A program made the translations under genes and the position numbers. Below the pieces are notes generated by a model that searched no databases, was not told the origin of the DNA, and saw only the letters and a program-made list of their open reading frames with translations. A DNA stretch of 64,000 nucleotides from Bacteroidales bacterium UBA1184 (GTDB lineage Bacteria > Bacteroidota > Bacteroidia > Bacteroidales > ML635J-15), in NCBI GenBank assembly GCA_002310235.1, contig DBYO01000048.1, forward strand, positions 38,096 through 102,095, in the 5' to 3' direction. This document shows, in pieces, positions 36,065 to 45,064 of this stretch (position 1 is its first letter; each line of letters opens with the position of its first letter).

Positions 36065-39000
36065 TTATTCCTTGATAAACTTGGTGGTTATTCCATTGCA
36101 GCGAATAACGTACAGACCAGCACTGTAGCTTGCAATATCAATAGCATCGCCATTGTATGTAAACATACCGACCAACCTACCGGTCATGTTGTATATCTCT
36201 ATTATTTCGCCTTCCGAAACTCCCTGCAGGTAAATCTGCGAACTAGCAGGATTTGGATATACACTTATTTCATCGTTTACAAAGAATTCTTCAACATCAT
36301 TTGGAGCATGATAAGGCATAACAGCCTTAATCATCCATGCGCCATATGACTGATGTCCCCAACTACCCGTTGCATTCCACCATCTACCATCGGTGCCGCT
36401 ATCGAGACAAGTCGATGCAATTGCCGGATATGCCACATCTTCGGTGCTTAGAATTATCCATAAAGGCTGAGTAGAATCAACTGCAACTGGTCTAATCTCA
36501 AAGCTTATCCATCCTTCTGTAAGTTCTGCCACGGTTACCGAATCTGTATATATTGGCTGCGATGGAATTGTATCAAATCCCTGATAAACATTCAATGTAT
36601 ATTTTCCGTATGCGTATTGTCCGTCCACATAAAACAACACATCTTCAAGCTTTGGACGGTAGTCGAGATTATATTCAGGAATTCTAATGCCCCACTCTAC
36701 ACTATTTCCATGATTACCAATAGGAGTATGCATTACGTCGTTATCATACCTAAGAGTATCAGTATCAATCTGGATGAAATTTGCAACATATTGAGCATCA
36801 CCATCAACTGTAACAGATCTCGGATTATCAGTCTCCCCATCGTTCCATTTATCGAACTTAAAACCAAAATTTGGAGTTGCTGTTATAGTAAAGTTTTGTC
36901 CATCATAATATTCGCCTGAACAGCAAGCAGTTCCTTTCAAAGTGTCACTCGACGATACTTCTATAAGATGTTTTTCTGCGATAGTAATACCAAAACGAAC
37001 ATTATTTCTTGCATACCCTAAACCACCACTATAACTATTAACATTATCTATACTATATTCATCATTATCGCTATATACCCTATATGTCGTTGCGTTGTCT
37101 GTGTTTGAACATGCAAAAGTAGTGCCTGTGGAAATATAATGACCACTAATATCAACAACAACCAATGCTAAATTATCTACGCCATTGTATTCAAAAGGAT
37201 TGTCTAATGGAATGAATATCCAATCATTTCGTGAGGGCACATCAAAAGTTCCATCATAAACCAAAGTAAGCTGCGATGAAGGCAACCATTCTTCCGACAT
37301 TTCGAAATCTTCCTTATCAGTATGTCCCATATAAATTTTTACATCCCTTGAAAATTCAGAAGATGATTTACAATAGAACGACAATGAATAAATAGTGTTT
37401 GCTCTACCCATTTCCATCGCTGTATAAATTTGCTGGGAATATTGATAATTGTAATATGGATATACAGGCAAATTTGCACTAAACTCAGAACCAGTTCCAA
37501 CTTGTACATAAGTGTTGGTCTCAATAACATCTCGTGATGTCTTATTCACAACAATATTATCAACAAGAAATCCGTGTCCATAAGCAGGGATACCCACAAA
37601 ACCTATTTTGAACCTATCTGACAAGGACATAACATCAATATATAATTTTTCTTGAGTCCACTCTTCATGGGCTTCGTTGTACTCGGCTATAACAGAAATA
37701 TTGCCATTGTTGTTGACAATCACTTGCATTTTATCGAAATCGTCATCCCAATCTTGATTAATATAATCGAACGACAACACTATTTTATTGGCATCTGTCG
37801 GACGTACAAAATCTGGAAGATATAATATGGTAGAATCCAATAATAACCTCGAACTATTTCTAATTATCGCATTATAATTGCCTTCGTGTGGATCTGTACT
37901 GGGAACTATTAACCACGCTGTATCACCGCTTACAATTTCCTGTGTCATCCATTCGTGAAAAGCTCCGCTTTCAAAGTCCTCTGCCCATGGATAGTTTTTT
38001 ACCACTGGAACAGCAACAGAAATGTTATCTATCTGAAAACCATGTCCGTATGCAGGAATGCCAACGAAACCTATTTTGAATTCTTCAGGCAAAGTATTTG
38101 TTTTTATATCCAAACACTCATGAGTCCATTCTTCATGATTTTCGTTGTACTCTGCTAGCATTGTGACATTTTCCCCATCGCTTATGAACACTTGCATTCT
38201 GTCAAAATCATCATCCCAAATACTATTGAGAAAATCGAATGTCAACATGATTCTGTCGGTACCTTCAGGACGAACCATAGAAGGTGAATACAAAATAGTT
38301 GTATCATTAGATGTAGCAGATTGATTACTTATAACTGCATTATAGTCACCAGCATGAGTATCGGAGCTTGTTGTAATAGTCCACGAAACATTACCGCTAA
38401 CAATTTCCTGTGTCATACCATAGTCACTAAATTCTCCACTTTCAAAATCAGCATTCCAAGGGTAGTTACGTACCAATGGATCTGCATTATTGTATGCGAA
38501 TTTTACACAATTTTTATAGGACGCTGTTAGACTTTCCAAATTGGACATATCATCCACAGAAACGCTAACCTCATCACTATGATAAGCTATTGATTGAGGA
38601 TTATCTGTCGAGAACGTTGCAGCATACATTTGTTCAATGTATGTTCCTGTGTTGTCACAAACAGTCAACAAAACACTTCCACCATTATATTGATATGGTT
38701 CAGAGAATGTTATTGTCGTCCATCCGTCCATTACAAACGAAACCTCACCGCTAAACACAAGGCTTGACGAGCTTACCGGCACCCATGGTTGTGAACCAGA
38801 AAACGAAGAAAGATCTGTCGGTTGCAGATATATGCTTATTGTACGCGTAGGATCTAAGTCTAAACAATAAAACGACACTGAAACTATACTTCCAGACCTT
38901 ACAGACATTTCCTGCTCCGTATATATTTGCTGTGACACTGAATAATTATAATACGGATCACACGGCAACATCTGATTATAATTCTCTATACTACCAACTG

Positions 39001-39079
39001 TTACAACGTATTGCGAAAATGAAACTAACGACATCAGCATCAATAATGCCGACATAAAAATACCTCTAATATTCATCAT
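36065..39079 (-). CDS. Large multidomain secreted protein with T9SS type A sorting domain
   Basis: Protein of 1004 residues. Signal peptide (1-22); a beta module (about 25-195, containing VSQQIYTEQEM); two tandem choice-of-anchor J-like domains (about 205-540, each ending FKIGFVGIPAYGHGF); a second copy of the first module (about 545-715, YSQQIYTAMEM); an InlB-like unit (about 725-780); another beta domain (about 785-930); and a C-terminal T9SS domain ending LYVIRCNGITTKFIKE. It is probably a cell-surface adhesin or binding protein. No catalytic motif is seen. The first module also occurs in the 59039-62026 protein. Confidence 0.85.
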   Translation of the reverse strand: MMNIRGIFMSALLMLMSLVSFSQYVVTVGSIENYNQMLPCDPYYNYSVSQQIYTEQEMSVRSGSIVSVSFYCLDLDPTRTISIYLQPTDLSSFSGSQPWVPVSSSSLVFSGEVSFVMDGWTTITFSEPYQYNGGSVLLTVCDNTGTYIEQMYAATFSTDNPQSIAYHSDEVSVSVDDMSNLESLTASYKNCVKFAYNNADPLVRNYPWNADFESGEFSDYGMTQEIVSGNVSWTITTSSDTHAGDYNAVISNQSATSNDTTILYSPSMVRPEGTDRIMLTFDFLNSIWDDDFDRMQVFISDGENVTMLAEYNENHEEWTHECLDIKTNTLPEEFKIGFVGIPAYGHGFQIDNISVAVPVVKNYPWAEDFESGAFHEWMTQEIVSGDTAWLIVPSTDPHEGNYNAIIRNSSRLLLDSTILYLPDFVRPTDANKIVLSFDYINQDWDDDFDKMQVIVNNNGNISVIAEYNEAHEEWTQEKLYIDVMSLSDRFKIGFVGIPAYGHGFLVDNIVVNKTSRDVIETNTYVQVGTGSEFSANLPVYPYYNYQYSQQIYTAMEMGRANTIYSLSFYCKSSSEFSRDVKIYMGHTDKEDFEMSEEWLPSSQLTLVYDGTFDVPSRNDWIFIPLDNPFEYNGVDNLALVVVDISGHYISTGTTFACSNTDNATTYRVYSDNDEYSIDNVNSYSGGLGYARNNVRFGITIAEKHLIEVSSSDTLKGTACCSGEYYDGQNFTITATPNFGFKFDKWNDGETDNPRSVTVDGDAQYVANFIQIDTDTLRYDNDVMHTPIGNHGNSVEWGIRIPEYNLDYRPKLEDVLFYVDGQYAYGKYTLNVYQGFDTIPSQPIYTDSVTVAELTEGWISFEIRPVAVDSTQPLWIILSTEDVAYPAIASTCLDSGTDGRWWNATGSWGHQSYGAWMIKAVMPYHAPNDVEEFFVNDEISVYPNPASSQIYLQGVSEGEIIEIYNMTGRLVGMFTYNGDAIDIASYSAGLYVIRCNGITTKFIKE

Positions 39080-39100
39080 AAACCAAATTCTTTAATTTGG

Positions 39101-39131
39101 CAAAATTAGAAATAATAAAGTAATTAGCCAA
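39101..39131 (-). promoter_or_regulatory. Promoter for the 39079-36065 gene
   Basis: Minus strand: TTG (39131-39129), 20 bp, TAATTTTG (39108-39101), 21 bases before the ATG. Full consensus match. Confidence 0.6.
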
Positions 39132-39177
39132 ATTATATTTAAGTATGGGAGGAAAAATAATCGGCTGTTACAAATTA

Positions 39178-39813
39178 TTAAATGATTTTTCTGCGTCGCA
39201 TTTCCCAGAAGCATTTGCGCGTAGCATCGACATCGGCAGCAGAATTGTGAGCTTCCTCAAATTCGGTTCCAAAAAGAATCTTATGCAACTCCTGCAGTTT
39301 CGGCCACTTGTAATGTCCATAATTGCCAGGCAACTTACAAAAGTCGGTGCTTGCAAGCATTGTACAATATGCTTTCATTGACGAAAGTTGCACATCTATA
39401 CCACGTCGTATGAATTCAGCATCAACCACATGAATATCAAACGATATGTTATGCCCAACTATATATTCAGCAGAATCCAACGAAGCAACAAAAATCGCCA
39501 AAACCGAATCCAAAGGATGCCCTTCATTCAAAGCTCTTTCGGTAGAAATGCCATGGATAGAAGCTGCCTTCTCTGGAATTTCAAAGCTATCGGGATGAAT
39601 AATATAATCGTGAGTAGAAAGTACGTTGCCTTTGTTGTCGGTAAGTATCCAACTCAACTGAACCAAACGCGGCCAGTTCAATGTATCACTTGCTGGGGCT
39701 TCGTAATCGTGCGGCAGACCCGTGGTTTCGGTATCGAAAAACAGATAGTTTGGACCTGCATATACAAATCCAAACGACAAAACAAATACCAACAATACAA
39801 CCACAAATCTCAT
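39178..39813 (-). CDS. Exported DnaQ-type (DEDDh) 3'-5' exonuclease
   Basis: Protein of 211 residues; ATG at 39813 preferred to a TTG six bases upstream. Exonuclease motifs are complete: Asp27/Glu29 in FFDTETTGL, Asp in VGHNISFDIHV, His and Asp in HNSAADVDAT. The N-terminus MRFVVVLLVFVLSFGFVYAG has a basic start, hydrophobic core and VYA cleavage site, so it reads as a Sec signal peptide. That is unusual for this family, because homologues start directly at the NYLFxDTETTG strand. It may digest nucleic acid in the periplasm or outside. It follows the NfnAB gene by 37 bases. Confidence 0.78.
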   Translation of the reverse strand: MRFVVVLLVFVLSFGFVYAGPNYLFFDTETTGLPHDYEAPASDTLNWPRLVQLSWILTDNKGNVLSTHDYIIHPDSFEIPEKAASIHGISTERALNEGHPLDSVLAIFVASLDSAEYIVGHNISFDIHVVDAEFIRRGIDVQLSSMKAYCTMLASTDFCKLPGNYGHYKWPKLQELHKILFGTEFEEAHNSAADVDATRKCFWEMRRRKII

Positions 39814-39829
39814 AGCCAATATTTATTCT

Positions 39830-39845
39830 GCGCAATACATTGCGC
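39830..39845. other. Perfect hairpin downstream of the NfnAB gene
   Basis: GCGCAAT, AC, ATTGCGC: 7-bp stem 5 bases after the NfnAB stop and 16 bases before the exonuclease ATG. No U-tract follows, so an mRNA-processing or stability element is as likely as a terminator. Confidence 0.4.
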
Positions 39846-39850
39846 TGGTT

Positions 39851-42121
39851 TTACCTATTTTTCACGTATTCGTCAATAGCTTTTGCCGCCGTTTTCCCTG
39901 CACCCATAGCAAGAATAACAGTTGCTGCACCGCTTACAGCATCGCCTCCGGCGAAAACGCCTTTGCGCGAGGTTGCTCCATTGTCGTCGGCCATAATACA
40001 ATTCCAACGGTTGACATCAAGTCCAGGAGTCGTTGATGAAATCAACGGATTTGGTGATGTTCCTATCGACATTATCACCATGTCGGCATCAACAATGAAT
40101 TCGGAACCAGGAATAACTTCGGGACGTCTTCTACCCGACTCATCTGGCGCACCAAGTCGCATACGTACGCACTTTATAGCCTTCACCCACGATTTTTCAT
40201 CACCTAGAATTTCTACGGGATTACAAAGCAAATCGAAAATTATGCCTTCTTCCTTGGCATGATGCACCTCTTCCGCCCTAGCTGGCAATTCTTCTTCGGA
40301 ACGACGATAAACTATATGTACCTCGGCGCCAAGACGCAAGGCTGTACGAGCAGCATCCATAGCCACATTTCCACCTCCGACAACCACAACCTTCTTCCCG
40401 ACATAATTCGGAGTTTCGTAGCCTTCCTTGTATGCGAAAAGCAAATTGTTACGAGTAAGGAATTCGTTTGCCGACACAACACCGCAAAGGTTTTCTCCAG
40501 GAATATTCATAAAATTAGGCAAACCAGCTCCAGAACCCACAAAAATAGCATCGAAATGCTCCTTGTTCATAAGGTCATCTATCGATACCGAACGTCCAAT
40601 TATGACATTCTTCTCGAATTTTGCACCAAGTTTCAGCAGATTGTCAACTTCGTGCTTAACAACAGTGGTCTTTGGCAGACGGAATGAAGGAATTCCATAA
40701 ACCAACACACCTCCATATTCGTGCAGAGCCTCGAAAATAGTAACATCATAGCCCATGGTTAGAAGTTCCTTAGCACAAGTAAGTCCCGAAGGTCCGCTTC
40801 CGATTACAGCAACCTTGTGACCGTTCTTTTCGACTTTTACGCCAAAATCGAAGTTATTCTCACGCGCCCAATCGCCAACAAAGCGCTCCAACTTACCTAT
40901 TGCAATAGGTTCACCTTTTATTCCGAGAATACACTTGCCTTCGCACTGAGTTTCCTGCGGACATACGCGACCACAAACTGCCGGCAAAGCCGAATCCTCG
41001 TTAATTATCCTTGCAGCCTCAGCAAAATTGCCTTCGGCAACCTTTCCAATGAAATCTGGAATCTTGATTGACACTGGGCATCCCGACACGCACATCGGCT
41101 TTTTGCACTGGCGGCAACGTTGAGCCTCTTGCATAGCCTCTTCGGCATTATAACCAAGGCATACCTCGTCGAAGTTCGTTGCCCTTACCTTTGCATCCTG
41201 CTCGCGAACAGGAACGCGCTTGCTAGCATCACGTGGTTCGTCGATTATACCTCCGATATGGCACTTGTGATCTTCGGCCTTTTCCTCTGCTTCGAGTTGC
41301 TTGTGCCCCTCCACATTGTTGTACATCGCCTGACGCTTCATAGCTTCATCAAAATCAATTTTCGAAGCATCGAATTCCGGTCCATCCACACAAGTGAATT
41401 TGGTCTTTCCGCCCACCGAAACACGGCAGGCTCCGCACATACCAGTACCATCGACCATAAGAGAATTGAGACTTACCGTACACTTTATGCCAAGTTCCGC
41501 ACACAATTTTGCCACGAACTTCATCATTATCATAGGTCCAATAGCAACAACCTCGTCGTATTTCTTGCCAGATTCAACGATTTTCCTCAACACATCAGTT
41601 ACAAGCCCTTTGTGTTCTGAGGTTCCATCCTCGGTGACACAATACAGGTTGCCTGACATTGACTTTAATTCGTCCTCGTATATGAGCATCGATTTTGTTT
41701 TGGCTCCTATTATTACATCGCAGTCAACGCCCTGCTCATGCATCCACTTTACCTGTGGATAAATTGGTGCTATGCCTACACCACCGCCAATAAACGCAAC
41801 CTTATAATCCGTGAGTTTATCCTTTGGTATATGAACAAGTTCTGACGGACGACCAAGTGGTCCAACCACATCGCGAAAACTATCGCCTACATTGTATCCA
41901 GACATCTGCTTGGTTGACCTGCCTATAATCTTGAAAACTATTGTTACCGTACCAGCTTTTGCATCGTTATCACTGACTGTCAAAGGAATACGTTCTCCCT
42001 TTTCATCCATTTTTACAATCAGAAACTGACCAGGCAATGCCGATTCTGCAATTCTTGGAGCCATAACATCGAATAGTATCGTGTCGTTTGTAAGGTCAAC
42101 TTTCTTTAAAATCTTATACAT
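39851..42121 (-). CDS. Fused NfnAB: NADH-dependent reduced ferredoxin:NADP+ oxidoreductase
   Basis: Protein of 756 residues. Residues 1 to about 280 are NfnA-like: a ferredoxin reductase-type FAD/NAD module and a [2Fe-2S] motif in DGTGMCGACRVSVGG and KFTCVDGPEF. The rest is NfnB/GltD-like: two [4Fe-4S] sites (CRQCKKPMCVSGCPV, CGRVCPQETQCEGKCI), FAD site VAVIGSGPSGLTCAKEL, and NADP site VVVVGGGNVAMDAARTAL. Nfn enzymes couple NADPH, NADH and ferredoxin by flavin-based electron bifurcation. The single chain is a fusion of two normally separate subunits. A GltD role is less likely because no GltB is adjacent. Confidence 0.88.
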   Translation of the reverse strand: MYKILKKVDLTNDTILFDVMAPRIAESALPGQFLIVKMDEKGERIPLTVSDNDAKAGTVTIVFKIIGRSTKQMSGYNVGDSFRDVVGPLGRPSELVHIPKDKLTDYKVAFIGGGVGIAPIYPQVKWMHEQGVDCDVIIGAKTKSMLIYEDELKSMSGNLYCVTEDGTSEHKGLVTDVLRKIVESGKKYDEVVAIGPMIMMKFVAKLCAELGIKCTVSLNSLMVDGTGMCGACRVSVGGKTKFTCVDGPEFDASKIDFDEAMKRQAMYNNVEGHKQLEAEEKAEDHKCHIGGIIDEPRDASKRVPVREQDAKVRATNFDEVCLGYNAEEAMQEAQRCRQCKKPMCVSGCPVSIKIPDFIGKVAEGNFAEAARIINEDSALPAVCGRVCPQETQCEGKCILGIKGEPIAIGKLERFVGDWARENNFDFGVKVEKNGHKVAVIGSGPSGLTCAKELLTMGYDVTIFEALHEYGGVLVYGIPSFRLPKTTVVKHEVDNLLKLGAKFEKNVIIGRSVSIDDLMNKEHFDAIFVGSGAGLPNFMNIPGENLCGVVSANEFLTRNNLLFAYKEGYETPNYVGKKVVVVGGGNVAMDAARTALRLGAEVHIVYRRSEEELPARAEEVHHAKEEGIIFDLLCNPVEILGDEKSWVKAIKCVRMRLGAPDESGRRRPEVIPGSEFIVDADMVIMSIGTSPNPLISSTTPGLDVNRWNCIMADDNGATSRKGVFAGGDAVSGAATVILAMGAGKTAAKAIDEYVKNR

Positions 42122-42133
42122 ATACCAAATTTG

Positions 42134-42169
42134 TTTCTAAGTTTAACTTTGTTGAGGGCTTCGCCGTTC
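42134..42169 (-). repeat. Dispersed intergenic repeat, copy upstream of NfnAB
   Basis: 36-bp unit beginning TTTCTAAGTTTAACTTTG, 33 of 36 identical to the unit at 30740-30775. It lies 12 bases 5' of the NfnAB start codon. Confidence 0.7.
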
Positions 42170-42183
42170 TGGCTTAAAGTTCA

Positions 42184-42243
42184 AGGTTCAAAGATTTGAT
42201 AATTTGATGATTTTGTAGCGACGTGGCAGGCCGCGACACCACT
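42184..42243. repeat. AAGATTTGA tract and degenerate palindrome
   Basis: A run AAAGATTTGATAATTTGATG is followed by an imperfect inverted repeat GTAGCGACGTGGC / GCCGCGACACCAC (42215-42242). The latter looks like a decayed copy of a GC-rich REP-like element. Confidence 0.5.
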
Positions 42244-42281
42244 ATTATCAAATTATCCATTGTCAATTATACATTATCCAT

Positions 42282-43010
42282 TTATCTCCTTAACTCAAAG
42301 TTTGCACCCAAATACACCTTCCTAACCTGCGGGTCGTTGCTAAGGTCCTCTGCTGTACCACTTTTTAGGATTCCTCCTTCGAAAAGCAGATATGCACGAT
42401 CGGTAATAGCCAATGTTTCGTGAACGTTGTGGTCGGTTATCAGCACACCTATATTCCTGCTTTTCAGATGCATAACAATTGTCTGAATATCATCGACAGC
42501 TATAGGGTCAACGCCTGCAAAAGGCTCATCTAACAGAATGAATTTTGGGTCAATTGCCAATGCTCGTGCTATCTCTGTACGCCTACGCTCTCCTCCCGAC
42601 AACTGGAACCCCTTGCTCTTACGTATGTGCTTTAAGCTGAATTCCTCTAACAACTGCTCTGTAATTTCGTTACGAGCGCTACGATTCAGATCTCGTCTGA
42701 ATTCAAGTATAGACTTAATGTTGTCTTCGACCGAAAGTTTCTGAAAAACGGACTCTTCCTGGGCCAGATAGCCAATTCCTAAACGAGCGCGCTTATATAT
42801 CGGAAGTTTGGTAATTTCTTTATCGTCGAGAAAAATACGACCGCTATTCGGTTTTATCAAACCTACAATCATATAAAAAGTAGTAGTCTTGCCCGCACCA
42901 TTAGGACCAAGCAAACCGACAATCTCTCCTTGATTTACCTCAACATCAACACCTTTTACTACAGTTCGCTTTCCGTACTGCTTGACCAACTGTTCTGTAT
43001 AAAGTCGCAT
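42282..43010 (-). CDS. lptB: LPS export ABC transporter ATP-binding protein LptB
   Basis: Protein of 242 residues, the cytoplasmic ATPase that powers LPS transport with LptF/LptG. Motifs in order are GLLGPNGAGKTTTFYM (Walker A), YLAQEESVFQKLS (Q-loop, an LptB hallmark), LSGGERRRTEIARAL (signature), FILLDEPFAGVDPIA (Walker B), and LITDHNVHETL (H-loop). Length is standard. lpxH, another LPS gene, lies 41 bases upstream on the same strand. A TATCTTTG box is at 43040-43033 (minus). Confidence 0.95.
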   Translation of the reverse strand: MRLYTEQLVKQYGKRTVVKGVDVEVNQGEIVGLLGPNGAGKTTTFYMIVGLIKPNSGRIFLDDKEITKLPIYKRARLGIGYLAQEESVFQKLSVEDNIKSILEFRRDLNRSARNEITEQLLEEFSLKHIRKSKGFQLSGGERRRTEIARALAIDPKFILLDEPFAGVDPIAVDDIQTIVMHLKSRNIGVLITDHNVHETLAITDRAYLLFEGGILKSGTAEDLSNDPQVRKVYLGANFELRR

Positions 43011-43032
43011 TTGTTCAAAAAATTTCAGTACG

Positions 43033-43040
43033 CAAAGATA
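43033..43040 (-). promoter_or_regulatory. Candidate -7 element for lptB
   Basis: Minus-strand TATCTTTG, 22 bases before the lptB ATG, in the 41-base gap after lpxH. No clear -33 TTG. Confidence 0.4.
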
Positions 43041-43051
43041 ATAAATTCATG

Positions 43052-43801
43052 TTATTTTTCCGATTGATATTTCAACAATTTTAGACTTTCGCCGTCATAC
43101 ACTGCATATGAAAAATTGAATAGCCAGTCACCAATGTTGGTAAACAACGATTTGTCGTTCAAACCATATTGGTACGGAATATGGCGATGCCCAAAAACGA
43201 AATAGTCAACATGCTTTTTTTCAAGTACTTCGCGCGAATACATCACAAGGAATTCCTTTTCGTAATCGGGAGTTTCGGGCAAGTCGTGTTTCAAGCGGCT
43301 ACGATGCGAACACCAAAGAGCCAACCTGCAACCCCAGTCGGGATGTATCCATTTAAACAAAAATTGGAAGAACTTGCTATGAAACATCCACTTCATCATA
43401 TTATACTTGCGATCGTATTTGCCAAGTCCATCACCATGAGCTATATAGAACAACTTGTCTCCTATTTCGCGTTCCTCCGGAACCTTGTGCAATTCTGCAC
43501 CTATTTCCTTTGGCAAATAGTCGAACACCCACATGTCATGATTGCCGGTAAAATATTTGATTTTCACGCCCGCATTCGAAAGTTCGCGTAATTTTGCCAG
43601 TACCGACACAAATCCACGCGGAACAACGTAGGTATATTCAAACCAGAAATCGAAAATATCGCCTAACAGATAAAGTTCCGACGCATCATCTTTTATACTA
43701 TCGAGCCATTCAATAAAAAGGTTCTCCCTATATTCGGAAGTGAACTGGCTATCGACACCGAAATGCGCATCGGAAACAAAATATTTCTTAGTACGATCCA
43801 A
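43052..43801 (-). CDS. lpxH: UDP-2,3-diacylglucosamine diphosphatase LpxH
   Basis: Metallophosphoesterase of 249 residues in lipid A synthesis, cleaving UDP-2,3-diacylglucosamine to lipid X and UMP. Metal motifs are VSDAHFG (Asp11, His13), LLGDIFDFW, TGNHDMW, IAHGDGLG, and FGHRHIPY. The only start between the in-frame stop (43813-43811) and the first conserved strand is TTG at 43801, so a TTG start is assumed. A TATTTTTG box at 43828-43821 fits a short leader. Confidence 0.9.
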   Translation of the reverse strand: MDRTKKYFVSDAHFGVDSQFTSEYRENLFIEWLDSIKDDASELYLLGDIFDFWFEYTYVVPRGFVSVLAKLRELSNAGVKIKYFTGNHDMWVFDYLPKEIGAELHKVPEEREIGDKLFYIAHGDGLGKYDRKYNMMKWMFHSKFFQFLFKWIHPDWGCRLALWCSHRSRLKHDLPETPDYEKEFLVMYSREVLEKKHVDYFVFGHRHIPYQYGLNDKSLFTNIGDWLFNFSYAVYDGESLKLLKYQSEK

Positions 43802-43820
43802 AATATTCGATTAATTTTTG

Positions 43821-43828
43821 CAAAAATA
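43821..43828 (-). promoter_or_regulatory. Candidate -7 element for lpxH
   Basis: Minus-strand TATTTTTG, 20 bases before the proposed TTG start of lpxH, inside the 37-base gap after the DegT gene. Motif evidence only. Confidence 0.4.
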
Positions 43829-43838
43829 AACAAAATAT

Positions 43839-45050
43839 CTAATCCATCACTTCTGCAACAGATTCCTTCACCGCATTTACAACGGTTTGCATCTGTTCGT
43901 CGGTAAGGTCGTAATATACAGGAAGGCTGATTTCGCACTTGTAATTATCGTATGCCTGCGGATAATCGGACATCTTGTAGCCCAATCCGTTGTAGAACGA
44001 CAGCAATGGCAACGGCTGAAAATGTACATTCACCGACACTTCCTTGCCATTTACCCTACGAATTATCTCGTTGCGCTGTTCCTCCGAAGCACCTTTCACA
44101 CGAAGCGTATAAACATGATACGAGGTGCGCTTGTCGGTAGTTTCGTAAACAGGAAGCACATACCTATCGTCGCCATTGAATTGAGAAGTGTAAAAATCGA
44201 AGATTTTTTTGCGCTTCACAAGTGTATCGTCATCGTAACGGGCAAGTTCCACAAGCCCCATCGAAGCCATTATGTCGGTCATGTTCATCTTGAAGCCTGC
44301 TGTAATGACATCGTACTTCCAGTTTCCTTTTGTTTTTGCCAGAGCATCTTTGTTTTGTCCGTGCAACGACAATACACACAAGAACTTATATATCTCGTCA
44401 TTATCAAAAGGTTCAGGCAGATTGAATATCACGGCACCGCCCTCGGCAGTTGTCAGATTCTTGACAGCGTGGAACGAAAATACAGTAACATCGGTCAACG
44501 AACCAGTGTGTTTTCCTTTATATTTTGCACCAATCGAGTGTGACGAATCGGCAAGAACCATAATCCTGCCAAGTTGTTTCTGGATTTCGTTGGTTGGTGA
44601 AAACTTGCGTTGTATTCCATCCTCGTTTACCAGCGACATTATCTCATCGTAGTCGCACGGAAAGCCAGCAATATCGACAGGCATAATAACCTTTGTGCGG
44701 TCTGTTATTGCAGCGCGTATTTTATCAACATTAATGTCAAAGTCGTCTGCATTTACATCAACCATAACAGGTTTTGCTCCGCAATGTACAACCACATTTG
44801 CGGTAGCGCAATATGTATAAGCAGGCACAATCACCTCGTCGCCCTGTCCTACACCAAACCATCGGAGAGCTATTTCAAGTCCTGCTGTAGCAGAATTAAC
44901 ACAAAGCGTTGATTTTCCGCCTGTGTATTCGGTCAGTTTTTTCTCGAACAGTTTAGTCTTTGGACCAGTAGTTATCCATCCCGATTTGAGAGTGTCAACG
45001 ACTTCAGCAATAATCTTATCGTCAATGCGTGGTGGTGAAAATGGTATCAT
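43839..45050 (-). CDS. DegT/DnrJ/EryC1/StrS-family PLP sugar aminotransferase
   Basis: Protein of 403 residues with start at the ATG 45050 (MIPFSPPRIDDKIIAEV). A TTG nine bases upstream is less likely. PLP-site features are the active Lys in TVFSFHAVKNLTTAEGGAV, PAYTYCATANVVVHCGAKPV and LADSSHSIGAKYKGKHTGS. Such enzymes add an amino group to a keto sugar nucleotide, for example for UDP-4-amino-arabinose or other amino sugars of surface glycans. It could feed the AAC(3)-like acetyltransferase of the 1-11 kb operon, but there is no direct link. It follows the SpmAB gene closely. Confidence 0.9.
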   Translation of the reverse strand: MIPFSPPRIDDKIIAEVVDTLKSGWITTGPKTKLFEKKLTEYTGGKSTLCVNSATAGLEIALRWFGVGQGDEVIVPAYTYCATANVVVHCGAKPVMVDVNADDFDINVDKIRAAITDRTKVIMPVDIAGFPCDYDEIMSLVNEDGIQRKFSPTNEIQKQLGRIMVLADSSHSIGAKYKGKHTGSLTDVTVFSFHAVKNLTTAEGGAVIFNLPEPFDNDEIYKFLCVLSLHGQNKDALAKTKGNWKYDVITAGFKMNMTDIMASMGLVELARYDDDTLVKRKKIFDFYTSQFNGDDRYVLPVYETTDKRTSYHVYTLRVKGASEEQRNEIIRRVNGKEVSVNVHFQPLPLLSFYNGLGYKMSDYPQAYDNYKCEISLPVYYDLTDEQMQTVVNAVKESVAEVMD

Positions 45051-45064
45051 AATTATCAATTATT

